Shown here: piece by piece, positions 9,019-17,977 of the stretch
How positions within the stretch are numbered: the first letter of the stretch is position 1
Layout: every line of letters starts with the position of its first letter
NCBI GenBank assembly: GCA_021203515.1
Contig: JAJQAY010000073.1
Span: 58,422 to 122,421 of the forward strand
Reading direction: 5' to 3'
Origin: Bacteroides sp.
Lineage (GTDB): Bacteria > Bacteroidota > Bacteroidia > Bacteroidales > Bacteroidaceae
DNA length: 64,000 bases
Program-made: the position numbers and the translations under genes
The notes under the pieces: model-generated
What the model saw: only the letters and a program-made list of their open reading frames with translations
The model's database searches: none
Told to the model about the DNA's origin: nothing

Positions 9019-10365
9019 TCACCCGATTTTGTATTCCTCAATCTTCCTGTAAAGCGTCGTCAACCCGATCTTCAACAGTCGGGCGGCTTCCGTCTTATTC
9101 CCTTTTGTGTACTCCAACACACTGGCTATGTGGCGACGCTCCATTGCCGAAAGTTCAAAGCTGTCGGGACTGGTTTCATTGGATTGTTCATAATGGGTGT
9201 TTTGAATATCGAACGGGAGGTCGGCAACATCCAGCCGTTCACCCTCGCAAACAATAAGGCTGCGCTCTATCACATTGCGCAATTCGCGAATATTCCCTTT
9301 CCATGACTGTTGCTCCAGCGCTTCGAGAAAGGCGGGAGTGATTTCGACGGAAGATCTTGCCAATTGGGTGGAAAAGTTCTGCACGAAAGCCTTTGCCAGC
9401 AAACGGATATCGCCTGCACGCTCGCGCAACGCCGGCAGATGTATCTGAAACACGCTGAGACGATAGAGCAAATCTTCGCGGAAACGCCCTGCGGTAATCT
9501 CTTCGGGCAGGTTGCGATTAGTGGCGGCAATGATACGCACATTAACACGGGTAGGCTTCGTGTCGCCTATCTTTATATATTCGCCCGTTTCGAGGATGCG
9601 CAATAGTTTGGCTTGCAACTCAAACGCCATTTCGCCAATCTCGTCAAGGAAGATAGTGCCCTTGTCAGCCTCCTCAAACAGACCTTTCTTATCTTTCAGC
9701 ACACCTGTAAACGAGCCCGCCTTATGACCGAACATCTCGCTTTCCAGCAACTCCTTGCTGAAAGATGAACAGTTGACCGTCACGAAATTCTGCCGGGCAC
9801 GTTTACTATTATAATGGATAGCTTGGGCAAAGACCTCCTTACCCGTACCGGTTTCACCCGTCAGCAATACGGGGATATCGGTACCCGATACCTTCTGCGC
9901 CAACGACACCGCTTCTTTCAGTACCTTCGACTCTCCCAGGATGGTATCGAACGAGTAGGTCTGTCCTACCTTCTTTTCCAGTTTCTCCAGACGGACATTC
10001 ATCCGTGCTTTCTCCACCGCACGGCTGATAAGGGGAATAATCTTATTATTGTCGTCACCCTTGGTGATATAATCGAACGCGCCGTTCTTGATAGCCTGCA
10101 CACCATCGGGAATATTGCCGTGTGCCGTCAGGAGAATAACTTCAACATTGGGAGCCGCCTTTTTAATAGACAATACAAGGTCTACCCCGTTTCCGTCGGG
10201 AAGAAAAACATCACACAAGGCTACATCGGGATTTTGAAACTCCAATTGCTTCAAGGCTGTCTTGCAATCGCCGGCTTGGCACACTTCATACCCTTCCAAC
10301 TCCAACATACGCGACAGAAGAGTGCGAATTTGCACTTCATCATCGACGATAAGAATCTTACTCAT
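9019..10365 (-). CDS. NtrC-family sigma-54-dependent response regulator, likely controlling kdp
   Basis: 448 residues. A receiver domain has phospho-acceptor Asp52 (ALCDVFLPDG) and a conserved Lys near 102. An AAA+ domain has Walker A GETGTGKE (170-177), a sigma-54 contact loop GSFTGV (217-222; canonical GAFTGA) and Walker B GTIFLDE. A Fis-type helix-turn-helix closes the protein (NKTEAARLLKIGLTTLYRKI). It lies upstream of kdp in the same direction. Enterobacterial KdpE is an OmpR-type regulator; here the partner is an enhancer-binding protein, matching the -24/-12 promoter at 8605-8620. Pairing with the kinase at 390-1829 is inferred from context. Confidence 0.88.
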   Translation of the reverse strand: MSKILIVDDEVQIRTLLSRMLELEGYEVCQAGDCKTALKQLEFQNPDVALCDVFLPDGNGVDLVLSIKKAAPNVEVILLTAHGNIPDGVQAIKNGAFDYITKGDDNNKIIPLISRAVEKARMNVRLEKLEKKVGQTYSFDTILGESKVLKEAVSLAQKVSGTDIPVLLTGETGTGKEVFAQAIHYNSKRARQNFVTVNCSSFSKELLESEMFGHKAGSFTGVLKDKKGLFEEADKGTIFLDEIGEMAFELQAKLLRILETGEYIKIGDTKPTRVNVRIIAATNRNLPEEITAGRFREDLLYRLSVFQIHLPALRERAGDIRLLAKAFVQNFSTQLARSSVEITPAFLEALEQQSWKGNIRELRNVIERSLIVCEGERLDVADLPFDIQNTHYEQSNETSPDSFELSAMERRHIASVLEYTKGNKTEAARLLKIGLTTLYRKIEEYKIG

Positions 10366-10412
10366 ACCTCTTGGACAAGTTTAAACTAATAATTGGCAAA
10401 AACAGGGGACTG

Positions 10413-10420
10413 CAAATATA
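10413..10420 (-). promoter_or_regulatory. -7 box for the Kdp response regulator gene
   Basis: Minus strand TATATTTG (TAnnTTTG), about 48 nt upstream of the regulator start. A TTG lies only 16 nt further upstream, so the -33 element is poor. Confidence 0.4.
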
Positions 10421-10575
10421 AGTGTTTTCCTGAAAACAAGTGGCACACACCTTTGAACTTTTATTGATGAAGGGATAAGCAACAAAGCCTGAAAAAGTAA
10501 AGAAACGCCCGCCAACATAGCCATTAGGATGTTTCAAGAAAAGTGAAGGCTATGCTTCCTCTTCCATTTTGAAAA

Positions 10576-10623
10576 CAGGCTTCCTAAAACGAAAAGGATA
10601 ACGGAAGCCTGCAGAAATGCAGG
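10576..10623 (+). promoter_or_regulatory. Two competing hairpins in the lysC leader
   Basis: Hairpin 1 pairs 10576-10584 (CAGGCTTCC) with 10603-10611. Hairpin 2 is CCTGCA-GAAA-TGCAGG at 10608-10623, with a GNRA-type loop. They share CCTG, so only one can form at a time. They end 30 nt before the lysC start. The layout resembles a switch, but I recognise no known riboswitch here. Confidence 0.4.
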
Positions 10624-10653
10624 AATAAGAATAACTAAAAAAAAGAATTAAAA

Positions 10654-11991
10654 ATGAAAGTTTACAAATTTGGCGGTACTCCCGTTGGAACAGTAGAGAG
10701 AATGAAACACGTAGCCGAACTCGTTTCGGACTCCACGCCCAAGATTGTAGTGCTGTCCGCAACGGCAGGCACAACCAATCATCTGGAGCAAATCGCAGCC
10801 GATCTGTTCAACCGTGAGACAGAACCGGCACATGAGAAAATCACCCGGCTGGAATTCCAATTCATCGACTTCGCCAACGAATTGCTGAAAAACGATTCTA
10901 TCAAGCGGGAAGCGATAGACTATATTCTCGACCGCTTCCAACAACTGTGGGGTTTCATCAGCAACGAATTTACGTCCGTTGAAGAGAAAGACGTGCTTGC
11001 GCAAGGGGAACTTATCAGTACGGCACTGATGCATTTCTGTTTACGGGAGCAAAACATCCCCAGTGTGCTGCTTTCCGCTTTCGACTTTATGCGTACCGGT
11101 CCTGAAGGTGAGCCGGACATGGGTTATATAGAAGAAAAGCTGCAAGAACAGCTTGCCCGGTATCCCGGCATCCGTCTCTTTATCACGCAGGGTTACATCT
11201 GCAAGAACGCCTATAACGAAACGGACAATCTGAAACGGGGCGGTAGCGATTACACCGCTTCCCTTATCGGTGCGGCTATCCATGCCGAAGAGATACAAAT
11301 ATGGACGGATATCGACGGGATGCACAACAATGACCCGCGCGAAGTGTCGGGAACGCGTTCCGTAAAGCACCTTAGCTTCAACGAAGCCGAGCAGTTAGCG
11401 TTCTACGGAGCAAAGATATTGCACCCATTCTGCATAGCACCGGCACGCAAGCGCAATATTCCGGTGCGGCTGCTCAACTCGATGAACCCGACTGCGGAGG
11501 GAACGTTGATTTCCGACCGGCAGGATGATAACATCATAAAAGCCATAGCCGCCAAGGACAATATCTTCTACATAAAGTTTAAAACAAAGCATGACCTGTG
11601 TCCTTACCAGTTTATCAGCAGGATTTTTGACGTGTTCGCCAAATACAGAACACCGCTTTGTCTGCTCGTTTCGTCCAATCAGGATGTCTCAGTCGCCATA
11701 GACTACAATGAATGTCTAAGCAAAATTCTTTCCGAATTGAGCCAATGTGCAAAAATCCAGATTGAAGACCGTATGTCTATTGTCTCTGTTGTGGGAAATA
11801 TGCACTGGCAATACACAGGGGTAGAGGCACAGATTGTGAAAGCGCTGAAGAATATCCCGATACGAATGATTTCATACGGCAGCAATGACAGTGATGTAGC
11901 TTTCGTCATCAGAACGGAAGACAAGAAGAGAGCCTTGCAGACACTCAGCAACAAACTCTTCAAACCGGAACTGTACAAGGCAGAAAGATGA
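10654..11991 (+). CDS. lysC: Aspartate kinase
   Basis: 445 residues. Phosphorylates aspartate in the first step toward lysine, methionine and threonine. The N-terminus KVYKFGGTPVG is the kinase signature (usual KFGGTSV, here Thr-Pro). FKRGGSDYTASLIGAA-type residues (LKRGGSDYTA) form the catalytic core, followed by WTDIDGMHNNDPR. Two ACT-like regulatory segments fill the C-terminal third. Monofunctional: no homoserine dehydrogenase domain follows. It stands alone, converging with the SGNH hydrolase gene; its leader has a possible RNA switch. Confidence 0.92.
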   Translation: MKVYKFGGTPVGTVERMKHVAELVSDSTPKIVVLSATAGTTNHLEQIAADLFNRETEPAHEKITRLEFQFIDFANELLKNDSIKREAIDYILDRFQQLWGFISNEFTSVEEKDVLAQGELISTALMHFCLREQNIPSVLLSAFDFMRTGPEGEPDMGYIEEKLQEQLARYPGIRLFITQGYICKNAYNETDNLKRGGSDYTASLIGAAIHAEEIQIWTDIDGMHNNDPREVSGTRSVKHLSFNEAEQLAFYGAKILHPFCIAPARKRNIPVRLLNSMNPTAEGTLISDRQDDNIIKAIAAKDNIFYIKFKTKHDLCPYQFISRIFDVFAKYRTPLCLLVSSNQDVSVAIDYNECLSKILSELSQCAKIQIEDRMSIVSVVGNMHWQYTGVEAQIVKALKNIPIRMISYGSNDSDVAFVIRTEDKKRALQTLSNKLFKPELYKAER

Positions 11992-12012
11992 GTTCCGTCG
12001 GAGTAAGCCCTA

Positions 12013-12807
12013 TCAAAAGAAGTTATTCCGTATCTCCTTTGCTATATAGCGCCCCATCAGTTCCTGACCTTCTTTGTCGGGATGCAAGCCGTCGCGCAGA
12101 TAACGGCCGCGACCGGAAGGTTGTTCAAACTTCTCGGTTATGCCGCAATTGGAATAGCAATCTATCAGTTGTACTGAAAGGGATTGGCAAATTTCACGCA
12201 GGATTGCAATCTTTTTCAAGTTGATGGCATTGTGCTCCAGGCTGCCGGTTTGGATGGGAGTGCATACGAAGACGCGGCAGTGAGGATAGTGCTCCAATAT
12301 GGTTTGAATGGTCCAACGGGCACCACCTGCCATGGTAGTCACGTCTACATTGTCCAAAGTTTTGCCTTTCAAGGCATCTTCGGCGCTTCCCAGGTTACGG
12401 TCGTTCGTCCCCATAGAGAATACAAACACGTCGGGTGCGGGGTAAGTGCCGTTTTCTACTTCGGCAATGAACTTCTGGATATGTATTTTCGACACGTTAT
12501 TATGCCGCTTCTGCAATTCCTGCCGGTCTTCCGTGGGACGCCAGCCATCAGATATGCCACCAAAACCGTCACTGCCGTAATCTTGCGTATCGGCATGGCA
12601 CGCCCAAGTGGAGGAGCCGACTGCAACGTTATGATGGGTGGCAAACCCTAGCTGGTCTACCACCGTCTTGGACCATTGTTCACCTGCCGTGATGCTGTTG
12701 CCGTCACAGCCGAAATTCAGCTTACTAAAATCGGGCAAAAGGGATTGCGCATGCAGCACAACCCCTACAATCCCGATAACAATCAAAAAACCAACTAATC
12801 TCTTCAT
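12013..12807 (-). CDS. Secreted SGNH/GDSL hydrolase, last gene of the mannanase operon
   Basis: 264 residues with an N-terminal signal segment (about 1-21). SGNH blocks are visible: CDGNSIT (serine block I), GSSTW region (block II), MGTNDRN (block III, Asn) and DGLHPDKEG (block V, Asp and His). Enzymes of this fold often remove acetyl groups from glycans. Its place right after the mannobiose epimerase (4-nt overlap) suggests deacetylation of mannan or its oligomers, which is inferred. Confidence 0.8.
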   Translation of the reverse strand: MKRLVGFLIVIGIVGVVLHAQSLLPDFSKLNFGCDGNSITAGEQWSKTVVDQLGFATHHNVAVGSSTWACHADTQDYGSDGFGGISDGWRPTEDRQELQKRHNNVSKIHIQKFIAEVENGTYPAPDVFVFSMGTNDRNLGSAEDALKGKTLDNVDVTTMAGGARWTIQTILEHYPHCRVFVCTPIQTGSLEHNAINLKKIAILREICQSLSVQLIDCYSNCGITEKFEQPSGRGRYLRDGLHPDKEGQELMGRYIAKEIRNNFF

Positions 12808-14027
12808 ATCGAATACTTATGAAAACGCTCTATTATCTCCATACACATACGCCCGTTGTGATACGGACATTTCCAAAATCCGGCTTTGTCATCGGCAGTA
12901 TTCACCGTGCCGTCGGCACGGACGCTCCAATGCCATTCGCCGTTTCTATAGTCTATCAAGTGCTGCTTGATAAACTCCCAACAACGGAAAGCCTTCTGCA
13001 AAGCCACCTCATCGCCGAAATGCTGATAAAGGTTGGCATGTCCCACCACATTCTCGGCCTGCACCCACCAATGGCGGTCGGTGTCGGTTTTGTCTTTATC
13101 GAGAAAAGTCTCATAAATCATTCCGCCTTCGGGGGTTAATCCTTCGCCGGCAGCGGCAGCAATATATTCCACCAACGGTTCTGCTTTCGTCAATACCGCC
13201 TTATCGCCCAAGACAAGGGCTGCCTCATGAATGAGCCAGGAAGCCTCGATATCATGTCCGTAAGAAAGAATATGATACTTACTTACCCAATTATCATCGA
13301 AAAACAACTCCAGATGCCCGGTCCGCAGGTTCAGTATCTTATCCGTAAAAAGATTTACCAGGTTGCGGAGTTGCCGTTCCAGGCGTTCATCCTTCCATAC
13401 ACGGTACAAATTCGTATAAGATTCGAGGATATGCAGATGGGTGTTCATCGTCTTGCGTTCGTTCTCATCTTTATCGCTCAGCCGCATATCGGCAATCTCT
13501 CCCCATTCGCAAGTCAGCGCTTCACAATAACCGTTCTTCACCGGGTCGAAACTATGCTGCTCGATGCTTTCAAACAAGCGGATGGCATAATCCAATGCTT
13601 CGGCGTCACCCGTGGCGCGATGATATTCGCTCAGGCCATAAATGGCAAATCCCAAAGCATAGATTTGTTTCTTCGTATCCAGCAGCTGCCCTCGATAATC
13701 GAGCGACCAGTAAACACCTCCGAAGTGCTTGTCGTAAAAACAATCGAGGATATAACGCTTGGCCCGCGTTGCCGTTTCCAGATATTCGGCTTTTTGCAAC
13801 AGACGGTAGGCTGCCGAGAAAGTCCACAGTATCCGGACATTCAGGATGGCACCCTTCTCTGCTTCGGGCATCAGCTCTTCTCCTCCGGTAATGCGACCAT
13901 AGAAACCACCATTTACCTTATCCGTCATTCTGTTCATCCAGAACGGGAGTATATTGGCTGTCAATTCTGCCTCCACCTCCTGCTTCATTTTCCTGAGTTC
14001 CATCTCTATCGACGATTTACTGTTCAT
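12804..14027 (-). CDS. Mannobiose (cellobiose) 2-epimerase
   Basis: 407 residues of the N-acylglucosamine/cellobiose 2-epimerase family, an (alpha/alpha)6 barrel. Typical segments include GGFYGRI, the SYGHDIEASWLI histidine region and HWWVQAENVVGHANLY. With the adjacent GH130 phosphorylase and symporter it matches the B. fragilis mannan pathway, in which mannobiose is converted to mannosylglucose. Cytoplasmic. It overlaps the symporter gene by 11 nt and the SGNH gene by 4 nt, so translation is likely coupled. Confidence 0.9.
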   Translation of the reverse strand: MNSKSSIEMELRKMKQEVEAELTANILPFWMNRMTDKVNGGFYGRITGGEELMPEAEKGAILNVRILWTFSAAYRLLQKAEYLETATRAKRYILDCFYDKHFGGVYWSLDYRGQLLDTKKQIYALGFAIYGLSEYHRATGDAEALDYAIRLFESIEQHSFDPVKNGYCEALTCEWGEIADMRLSDKDENERKTMNTHLHILESYTNLYRVWKDERLERQLRNLVNLFTDKILNLRTGHLELFFDDNWVSKYHILSYGHDIEASWLIHEAALVLGDKAVLTKAEPLVEYIAAAAGEGLTPEGGMIYETFLDKDKTDTDRHWWVQAENVVGHANLYQHFGDEVALQKAFRCWEFIKQHLIDYRNGEWHWSVRADGTVNTADDKAGFWKCPYHNGRMCMEIIERFHKYSI

Positions 14028-15420
14028 GGCTACTTAAATTATTATTGACAGCACGTACTACTTTCAGTTTTTCGCTGATGTCGTTCATCCTCTCTTTTGT
14101 CAAGGGATAGAAGTAAACCACTATGACTGACAACAGAGCTACGGCAGCCGGTATCCAGCTCATCAGCAGGGCCAGTCCGGTCAATGCTTCTTCTGTCTGT
14201 ACGGCACTCACCGCAGTATTGTAACCGAATGCAGCCAGTATCCACATGACCGCTGCACCGCCAAACGCACCGCCGAACTTCTGCGCCATCGAGGAGGAGG
14301 AGAATATCAGTCCCGTGGAGGCCGTACCGTCTTTCAGTTCCGCATAATCGGAAACATCGGCATACATACTCCAGATTAACGGTGACACAATGCCCGTACA
14401 AATTGAAATGACGACCTGCATCATCAACATCAGCCAAAAGCCGAACGGAGTGCAAGGCAGATAGAAGAACAGGATGCTCAATGCTGCCAGTACAATCATG
14501 GTCAGTATATAGGTCGACTTCTTTCCAAACCGCCGTGAAAGCGGAACAGTCAGCACCACCCCCACCATATTGGAGACTTCGCCTACTCCCAGAAATAGTC
14601 CTGCATAGAAGAGGATGGAGAGGTCGCCCAGGTTCAGAAATATGTTGTCACCGATATAATCTTTAAAGAAATAGGCTGCCGTAGCACCACGCACCGTATT
14701 GAACAGGTTTGAGCCCAGCGCCGCCACGATAAGAAGCCACCAGGGCACATTGGAGAGCAATGATTTAAAGTCCTGCCCGATGGATGCGGTCGATACGGTC
14801 TTGACATATTCGTGCGTCATGCCGAAACAGAGCAGGAAAATGACGAAACACATAATGGCAATCACAATCATGGAATATTGCCAACTCGTGCTCACCGAGC
14901 CTGTCACGTCCTTGAAAAAGTTACATAAGGGCTCCCAGGCAAAAAGGGCCACAAAACTGCCACCATAAGCAAAGAACATCCGGTAAGAGGAAAATACGGT
15001 CTTCGTATCCGAGTCATCGGTCATTACTCCGAGCATAGCTCCGTAGGGCACATTGATAGCGGTATATACGGTCATCATCATAACATAGGTGACATACGCC
15101 CATACCAACTTGCCGGTAGCGCTGAAATCAGGAGTGGTGAACGACAGTATCCCACATACTGCAAACGGCAAGGCAATCCACAACAGATAAGGCCGGTATT
15201 TGCCCCAGCGTGTATGTGTTCTGTCTGCAATGATACCCATCATCGGGTCGGACACAGCATCCCAGATGCGGGTCACCAACAAGAGGACAGCCGTATCCGA
15301 CAGGCTCAAACCGTAAATATTAGAATAGAATATAGGCAGATAATAGGAGAATATCTTCCAGAACATAGAGGAAGACATGTCCCCAAACCCATAACCTATT
15401 TTCTCTTTCAGTGTTGCCAT
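14017..15420 (-). CDS. Sugar:cation symporter (GPH/MFS type) for mannobiose
   Basis: 467 residues with about twelve membrane helices. The N-terminus KIGYGFGDMSSSMFW and the motif RIWDAVSDPMMGIIADRT are typical of the glycoside-pentoside-hexuronide (MelB-like) family. It lies between the phosphorylase and the epimerase, and the same gene order is known for the B. fragilis mannan cluster. It should carry mannobiose or short manno-oligosaccharides into the cytoplasm; the exact substrate is inferred. Confidence 0.88.
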   Translation of the reverse strand: MATLKEKIGYGFGDMSSSMFWKIFSYYLPIFYSNIYGLSLSDTAVLLLVTRIWDAVSDPMMGIIADRTHTRWGKYRPYLLWIALPFAVCGILSFTTPDFSATGKLVWAYVTYVMMMTVYTAINVPYGAMLGVMTDDSDTKTVFSSYRMFFAYGGSFVALFAWEPLCNFFKDVTGSVSTSWQYSMIVIAIMCFVIFLLCFGMTHEYVKTVSTASIGQDFKSLLSNVPWWLLIVAALGSNLFNTVRGATAAYFFKDYIGDNIFLNLGDLSILFYAGLFLGVGEVSNMVGVVLTVPLSRRFGKKSTYILTMIVLAALSILFFYLPCTPFGFWLMLMMQVVISICTGIVSPLIWSMYADVSDYAELKDGTASTGLIFSSSSMAQKFGGAFGGAAVMWILAAFGYNTAVSAVQTEEALTGLALLMSWIPAAVALLSVIVVYFYPLTKERMNDISEKLKVVRAVNNNLSSHEQ

Positions 15421-15425
15421 GATAT

Positions 15426-15527
15426 TAATTACAAATTACAAATTACAAATTACAGGTCACGAATCATCTCTTGAATTCAGGCCGCATGATGCAGCCTTGT
15501 AATTCATAATTAGTAATTCGTAATTAT
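15426..15527. repeat. Two blocks of four 7-nt repeats between symporter and phosphorylase genes
   Basis: Block 1 (15426-15453) is TAATTAC followed by three AAATTAC. Block 2 (15500-15527) is TAATTCA, TAATTAG, TAATTCG, TAATTAT. They are separated by 46 nt. Block 2 covers the stop of the phosphorylase gene and encodes its last residues (ITNY). Confidence 0.8.
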
Positions 15528-16688
15528 TTGAAGGTTTTTCTCAATCTGCTTCTTCAGCGTTTCTACCGAAGCAGAAGTGCTCAAACCGTCAGCAGGGGTA
15601 TTCATGCAGTAATCCACCAACTTGTCGACAGTAGAAGTAGCTACATGCATACGCGTATCGGAGGAAGCGTAATAGATGAATACTTTTCCGTCTTCATCGG
15701 CAATCCAGCCGTTGGAGAAAAGCACGTTGCTGACATCACCGATGCGCTCTTCATCTTCCGGAGCCATGAAGTAGCCGGCGGGAGTCGCTATCGGTTGGGC
15801 CGGGTCTTCGAGGGAGGTCATGTACATATAGAGCACATAGCACAGCCCCGCAGCACAGGCACGTACCCCATGAGCCAGGTGCAACCAGCCTTTAGAGGTC
15901 TTGATAGGATGCGGACCTTCCCCATTCTTCACTTCTTTAATCGTATGGTAATAACGATAGTCTATAATCTTCTCTTCCGCCACCTCCGCATGTGTCATGT
16001 CGTCTACCAGCGCCCAGCCGATGCCGCCACCACTACCAGTGTCGATGAAACCATCTTGCGGACGGGTGTAGAGTGCATACTTGCCATCTACAAATTCCGG
16101 ATGCAATACTACGTTGCGCTGTTGGCTCTTTGCCTTCAGGTCAGGCAGGCGTTCCCAGTTTTTAAAGTCTTTGGTACGCGCAATGGCTGCCGTGGCCGTG
16201 GCTGCCGACAAGTCGCCTGCCGGGGCATTATCATCGTGACGTTCGGCACAAAAGATACCGTAAATCCAACCGTCTTCGTGGGCAGTGAGGCGCATATCAT
16301 AGATGTTTGTTGCCGGCACCACATCGTCGGGCATCGTGACCGGATAATCCCAGAAACGGAAGTTATCGATGCCGTTGGGACTTTCAGCCACGGCAAAGAA
16401 TGATTTACGGTCGGCACCTTCCACACGTACCACCAACAGATACTTTCCATTCCACTTGATTGCGCCGGAATTCATAGCTGCATTCATGCCGATACGTTCC
16501 ATTAAATAGGGATTGGCCTTTTCATCCAAATCGTACCGCCAGAATACCGGCGTATGGGCTGCCGTCACAACCGGATATTTATAGCGGGTAAATATACCAT
16601 TCCCCCCTTCCAAAGGTACGTTTTTTCTTGTAATAAGCTCCTCATGTTCCTGAAAGAGTTTTGAGACTTTGTCTTTAAAGGTTTCCAT
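15510..16688 (-). CDS. 4-O-beta-D-mannosyl-D-glucose phosphorylase (GH130)
   Basis: 392 residues, close to the known Bacteroides enzyme. A five-bladed propeller family with motifs RYKYPVVTAAHTPVFWRYDLD, MNAAMNSGAIKWNG and GEGPHPIKTSKGWLHLAHG. Cytoplasmic; it phosphorolyses mannosylglucose to mannose 1-phosphate and glucose, saving one ATP. The last residues are encoded by a 7-nt repeat block, which may have replaced the original end. It follows ManA by 5 nt. Confidence 0.92.
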   Translation of the reverse strand: METFKDKVSKLFQEHEELITRKNVPLEGGNGIFTRYKYPVVTAAHTPVFWRYDLDEKANPYLMERIGMNAAMNSGAIKWNGKYLLVVRVEGADRKSFFAVAESPNGIDNFRFWDYPVTMPDDVVPATNIYDMRLTAHEDGWIYGIFCAERHDDNAPAGDLSAATATAAIARTKDFKNWERLPDLKAKSQQRNVVLHPEFVDGKYALYTRPQDGFIDTGSGGGIGWALVDDMTHAEVAEEKIIDYRYYHTIKEVKNGEGPHPIKTSKGWLHLAHGVRACAAGLCYVLYMYMTSLEDPAQPIATPAGYFMAPEDEERIGDVSNVLFSNGWIADEDGKVFIYYASSDTRMHVATSTVDKLVDYCMNTPADGLSTSASVETLKKQIEKNLQIITNY

Positions 16689-16693
16689 ATCAA

Positions 16694-17830
16694 TTATTTA
16701 TCTTGTTTATACATAGAGTTTACATCGGCTGCAAAAAGAGTCTTCGGGCTCTTATAGAATTCCACAAAGTCTTCTGCTGAGGTTTGTCCCGGATAGGGAG
16801 CGTAGAAATGCGTCACCCGTTCACGGGCATTGCGCCACACCAATACGTAGGACTCCGGATATTTTTCTAAAGCGGGAAGCAGCGTACCTGTCCACCACTT
16901 GGCATCAGGAATGCCTTCGTAGCCGACTTCGGTGACGGCAATCACCTTGTCGTGTGTCTTGCCGATGCTGTCTACAATGGCAAGCGAACGGTCGAGTCCT
17001 GCAAGGAAAGCATCGCGGTCGAACTGATAGGTATCGAAGCCGATTACATCAATCAGTTTATCGCCCGGATAACGTTTCAGGTATTGGGCCGTATCCTGCG
17101 GTTCCGTTCCAGGAGAATAAGCATACAATGCGTTATCCACTCCGTGGGCACGAAGACTATCCACCGTCATGTGCCACAAACCCTTATACTCTTCCGGCGT
17201 GCAAAGTTTCTCGCCCCACCAGAACCAACTGCCCGTATGCTCATGCCACGGGCGGAAAAGTACCGGAACTTTCACCCCGTCTGTCGTCTGCAAAGAGTTG
17301 ATAAAGCCTGCCACCTTTGCCAGCCAACCGGAAAACTTATCATGGTTGTCGCCACCCGGCAAGATGGATTTTACCACCGTCGTATCTTTCACATCCCACG
17401 CATCGCCTCCTGTCAGCGGATTGCGTGCATGCCAGCTCAACGAAATCATACCGCCTCGCTGATATTGGTTTACTATTTCTTTTCTGAGTTTATCGAACGG
17501 AACTTTATCCAGATTAGCGGTCCCTCCCAGTTCCACTTCTCCTAAATCAAAACTAATAACTGCCGGATAATCACCGCACACGCTTTTCACATCCGAGCGT
17601 CCTTCGTCTCCTTCCCAACCGATGCCATAAACAGTATCGTCATGATGTCCGAACATGATGCCTCGGGATGATACTTTTTTGAGGTTAGTAAGCAGTTTCT
17701 CCGTTTCATCCGTGCGCTTGGATGCATTCTCGTCTTTCTGCGTTCTGGATACTGGACCGCATGCCATCAATGCTCCTGCGGCCAATGTCATTGTTAAGAC
17801 CCTAAGATTTGTTTTTTTCATGTTTCTCAT
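16694..17830 (-). CDS. GH26 beta-mannanase (ManA-like lipoprotein)
   Basis: 378 residues. A lipoprotein signal ends LMAC with Cys24. The GH26 barrel carries RPWHEHTGSWFWWG (acid/base Glu197) and VTEVGYEG (nucleophile Glu301). It cuts beta-1,4-mannan chains, probably to mannobiose. The likely start may be the internal ATG at 17821 (MKKTNLRVL), which gives a normal signal peptide. First gene of the ManA-phosphorylase-symporter-epimerase-SGNH operon, with its own promoter at 17852-17859. Compact, without the inserted domain found in the second GH26. Confidence 0.92.
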   Translation of the reverse strand: MRNMKKTNLRVLTMTLAAGALMACGPVSRTQKDENASKRTDETEKLLTNLKKVSSRGIMFGHHDDTVYGIGWEGDEGRSDVKSVCGDYPAVISFDLGEVELGGTANLDKVPFDKLRKEIVNQYQRGGMISLSWHARNPLTGGDAWDVKDTTVVKSILPGGDNHDKFSGWLAKVAGFINSLQTTDGVKVPVLFRPWHEHTGSWFWWGEKLCTPEEYKGLWHMTVDSLRAHGVDNALYAYSPGTEPQDTAQYLKRYPGDKLIDVIGFDTYQFDRDAFLAGLDRSLAIVDSIGKTHDKVIAVTEVGYEGIPDAKWWTGTLLPALEKYPESYVLVWRNARERVTHFYAPYPGQTSAEDFVEFYKSPKTLFAADVNSMYKQDK

Positions 17831-17851
17831 GGTATTGTCTATTTCACTTTA

Positions 17852-17893
17852 CAAAGGTAGCCGTTCAATGGTACAATAGCTAATACAATTTTA
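17852..17893 (-). promoter_or_regulatory. Promoter and candidate operator of the ManA operon
   Basis: The -7 box on the minus strand is TACCTTTG (17852-17859). Just upstream lie GTACAAT (17871-17877) and ATACAATTTTA (17883-17893), 12 nt apart, where a -33 element would be expected. GTACAATTTT-like words also sit before the SusC and GH27 promoters, suggesting one activator for all three. Confidence 0.6.
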
Positions 17894-17919
17894 TCTCTTT
17901 CCTGCCTTTTTTAATTATC

Positions 17920-17958
17920 GGAAGAAAAGGGGTTTTACCAAGCTACGATAAAACCCCT
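17920..17958 (-). terminator. Terminator after the SusC-GH26 operon
   Basis: On the minus strand AGGGGTTTTA (17949-17958) pairs with TAAAACCCCT (17928-17937) across an 11-nt loop and is followed by TTTTCTTC. It lies 20 nt after the stop of the second GH26 gene. Confidence 0.75.
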
Positions 17959-17977
17959 ATCACATACATCTTACTTA

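Noticed and set aside
10440..10653. Lysine riboswitch before lysC
   Set aside because: The hairpins are too small and the conserved L-box elements are not seen.
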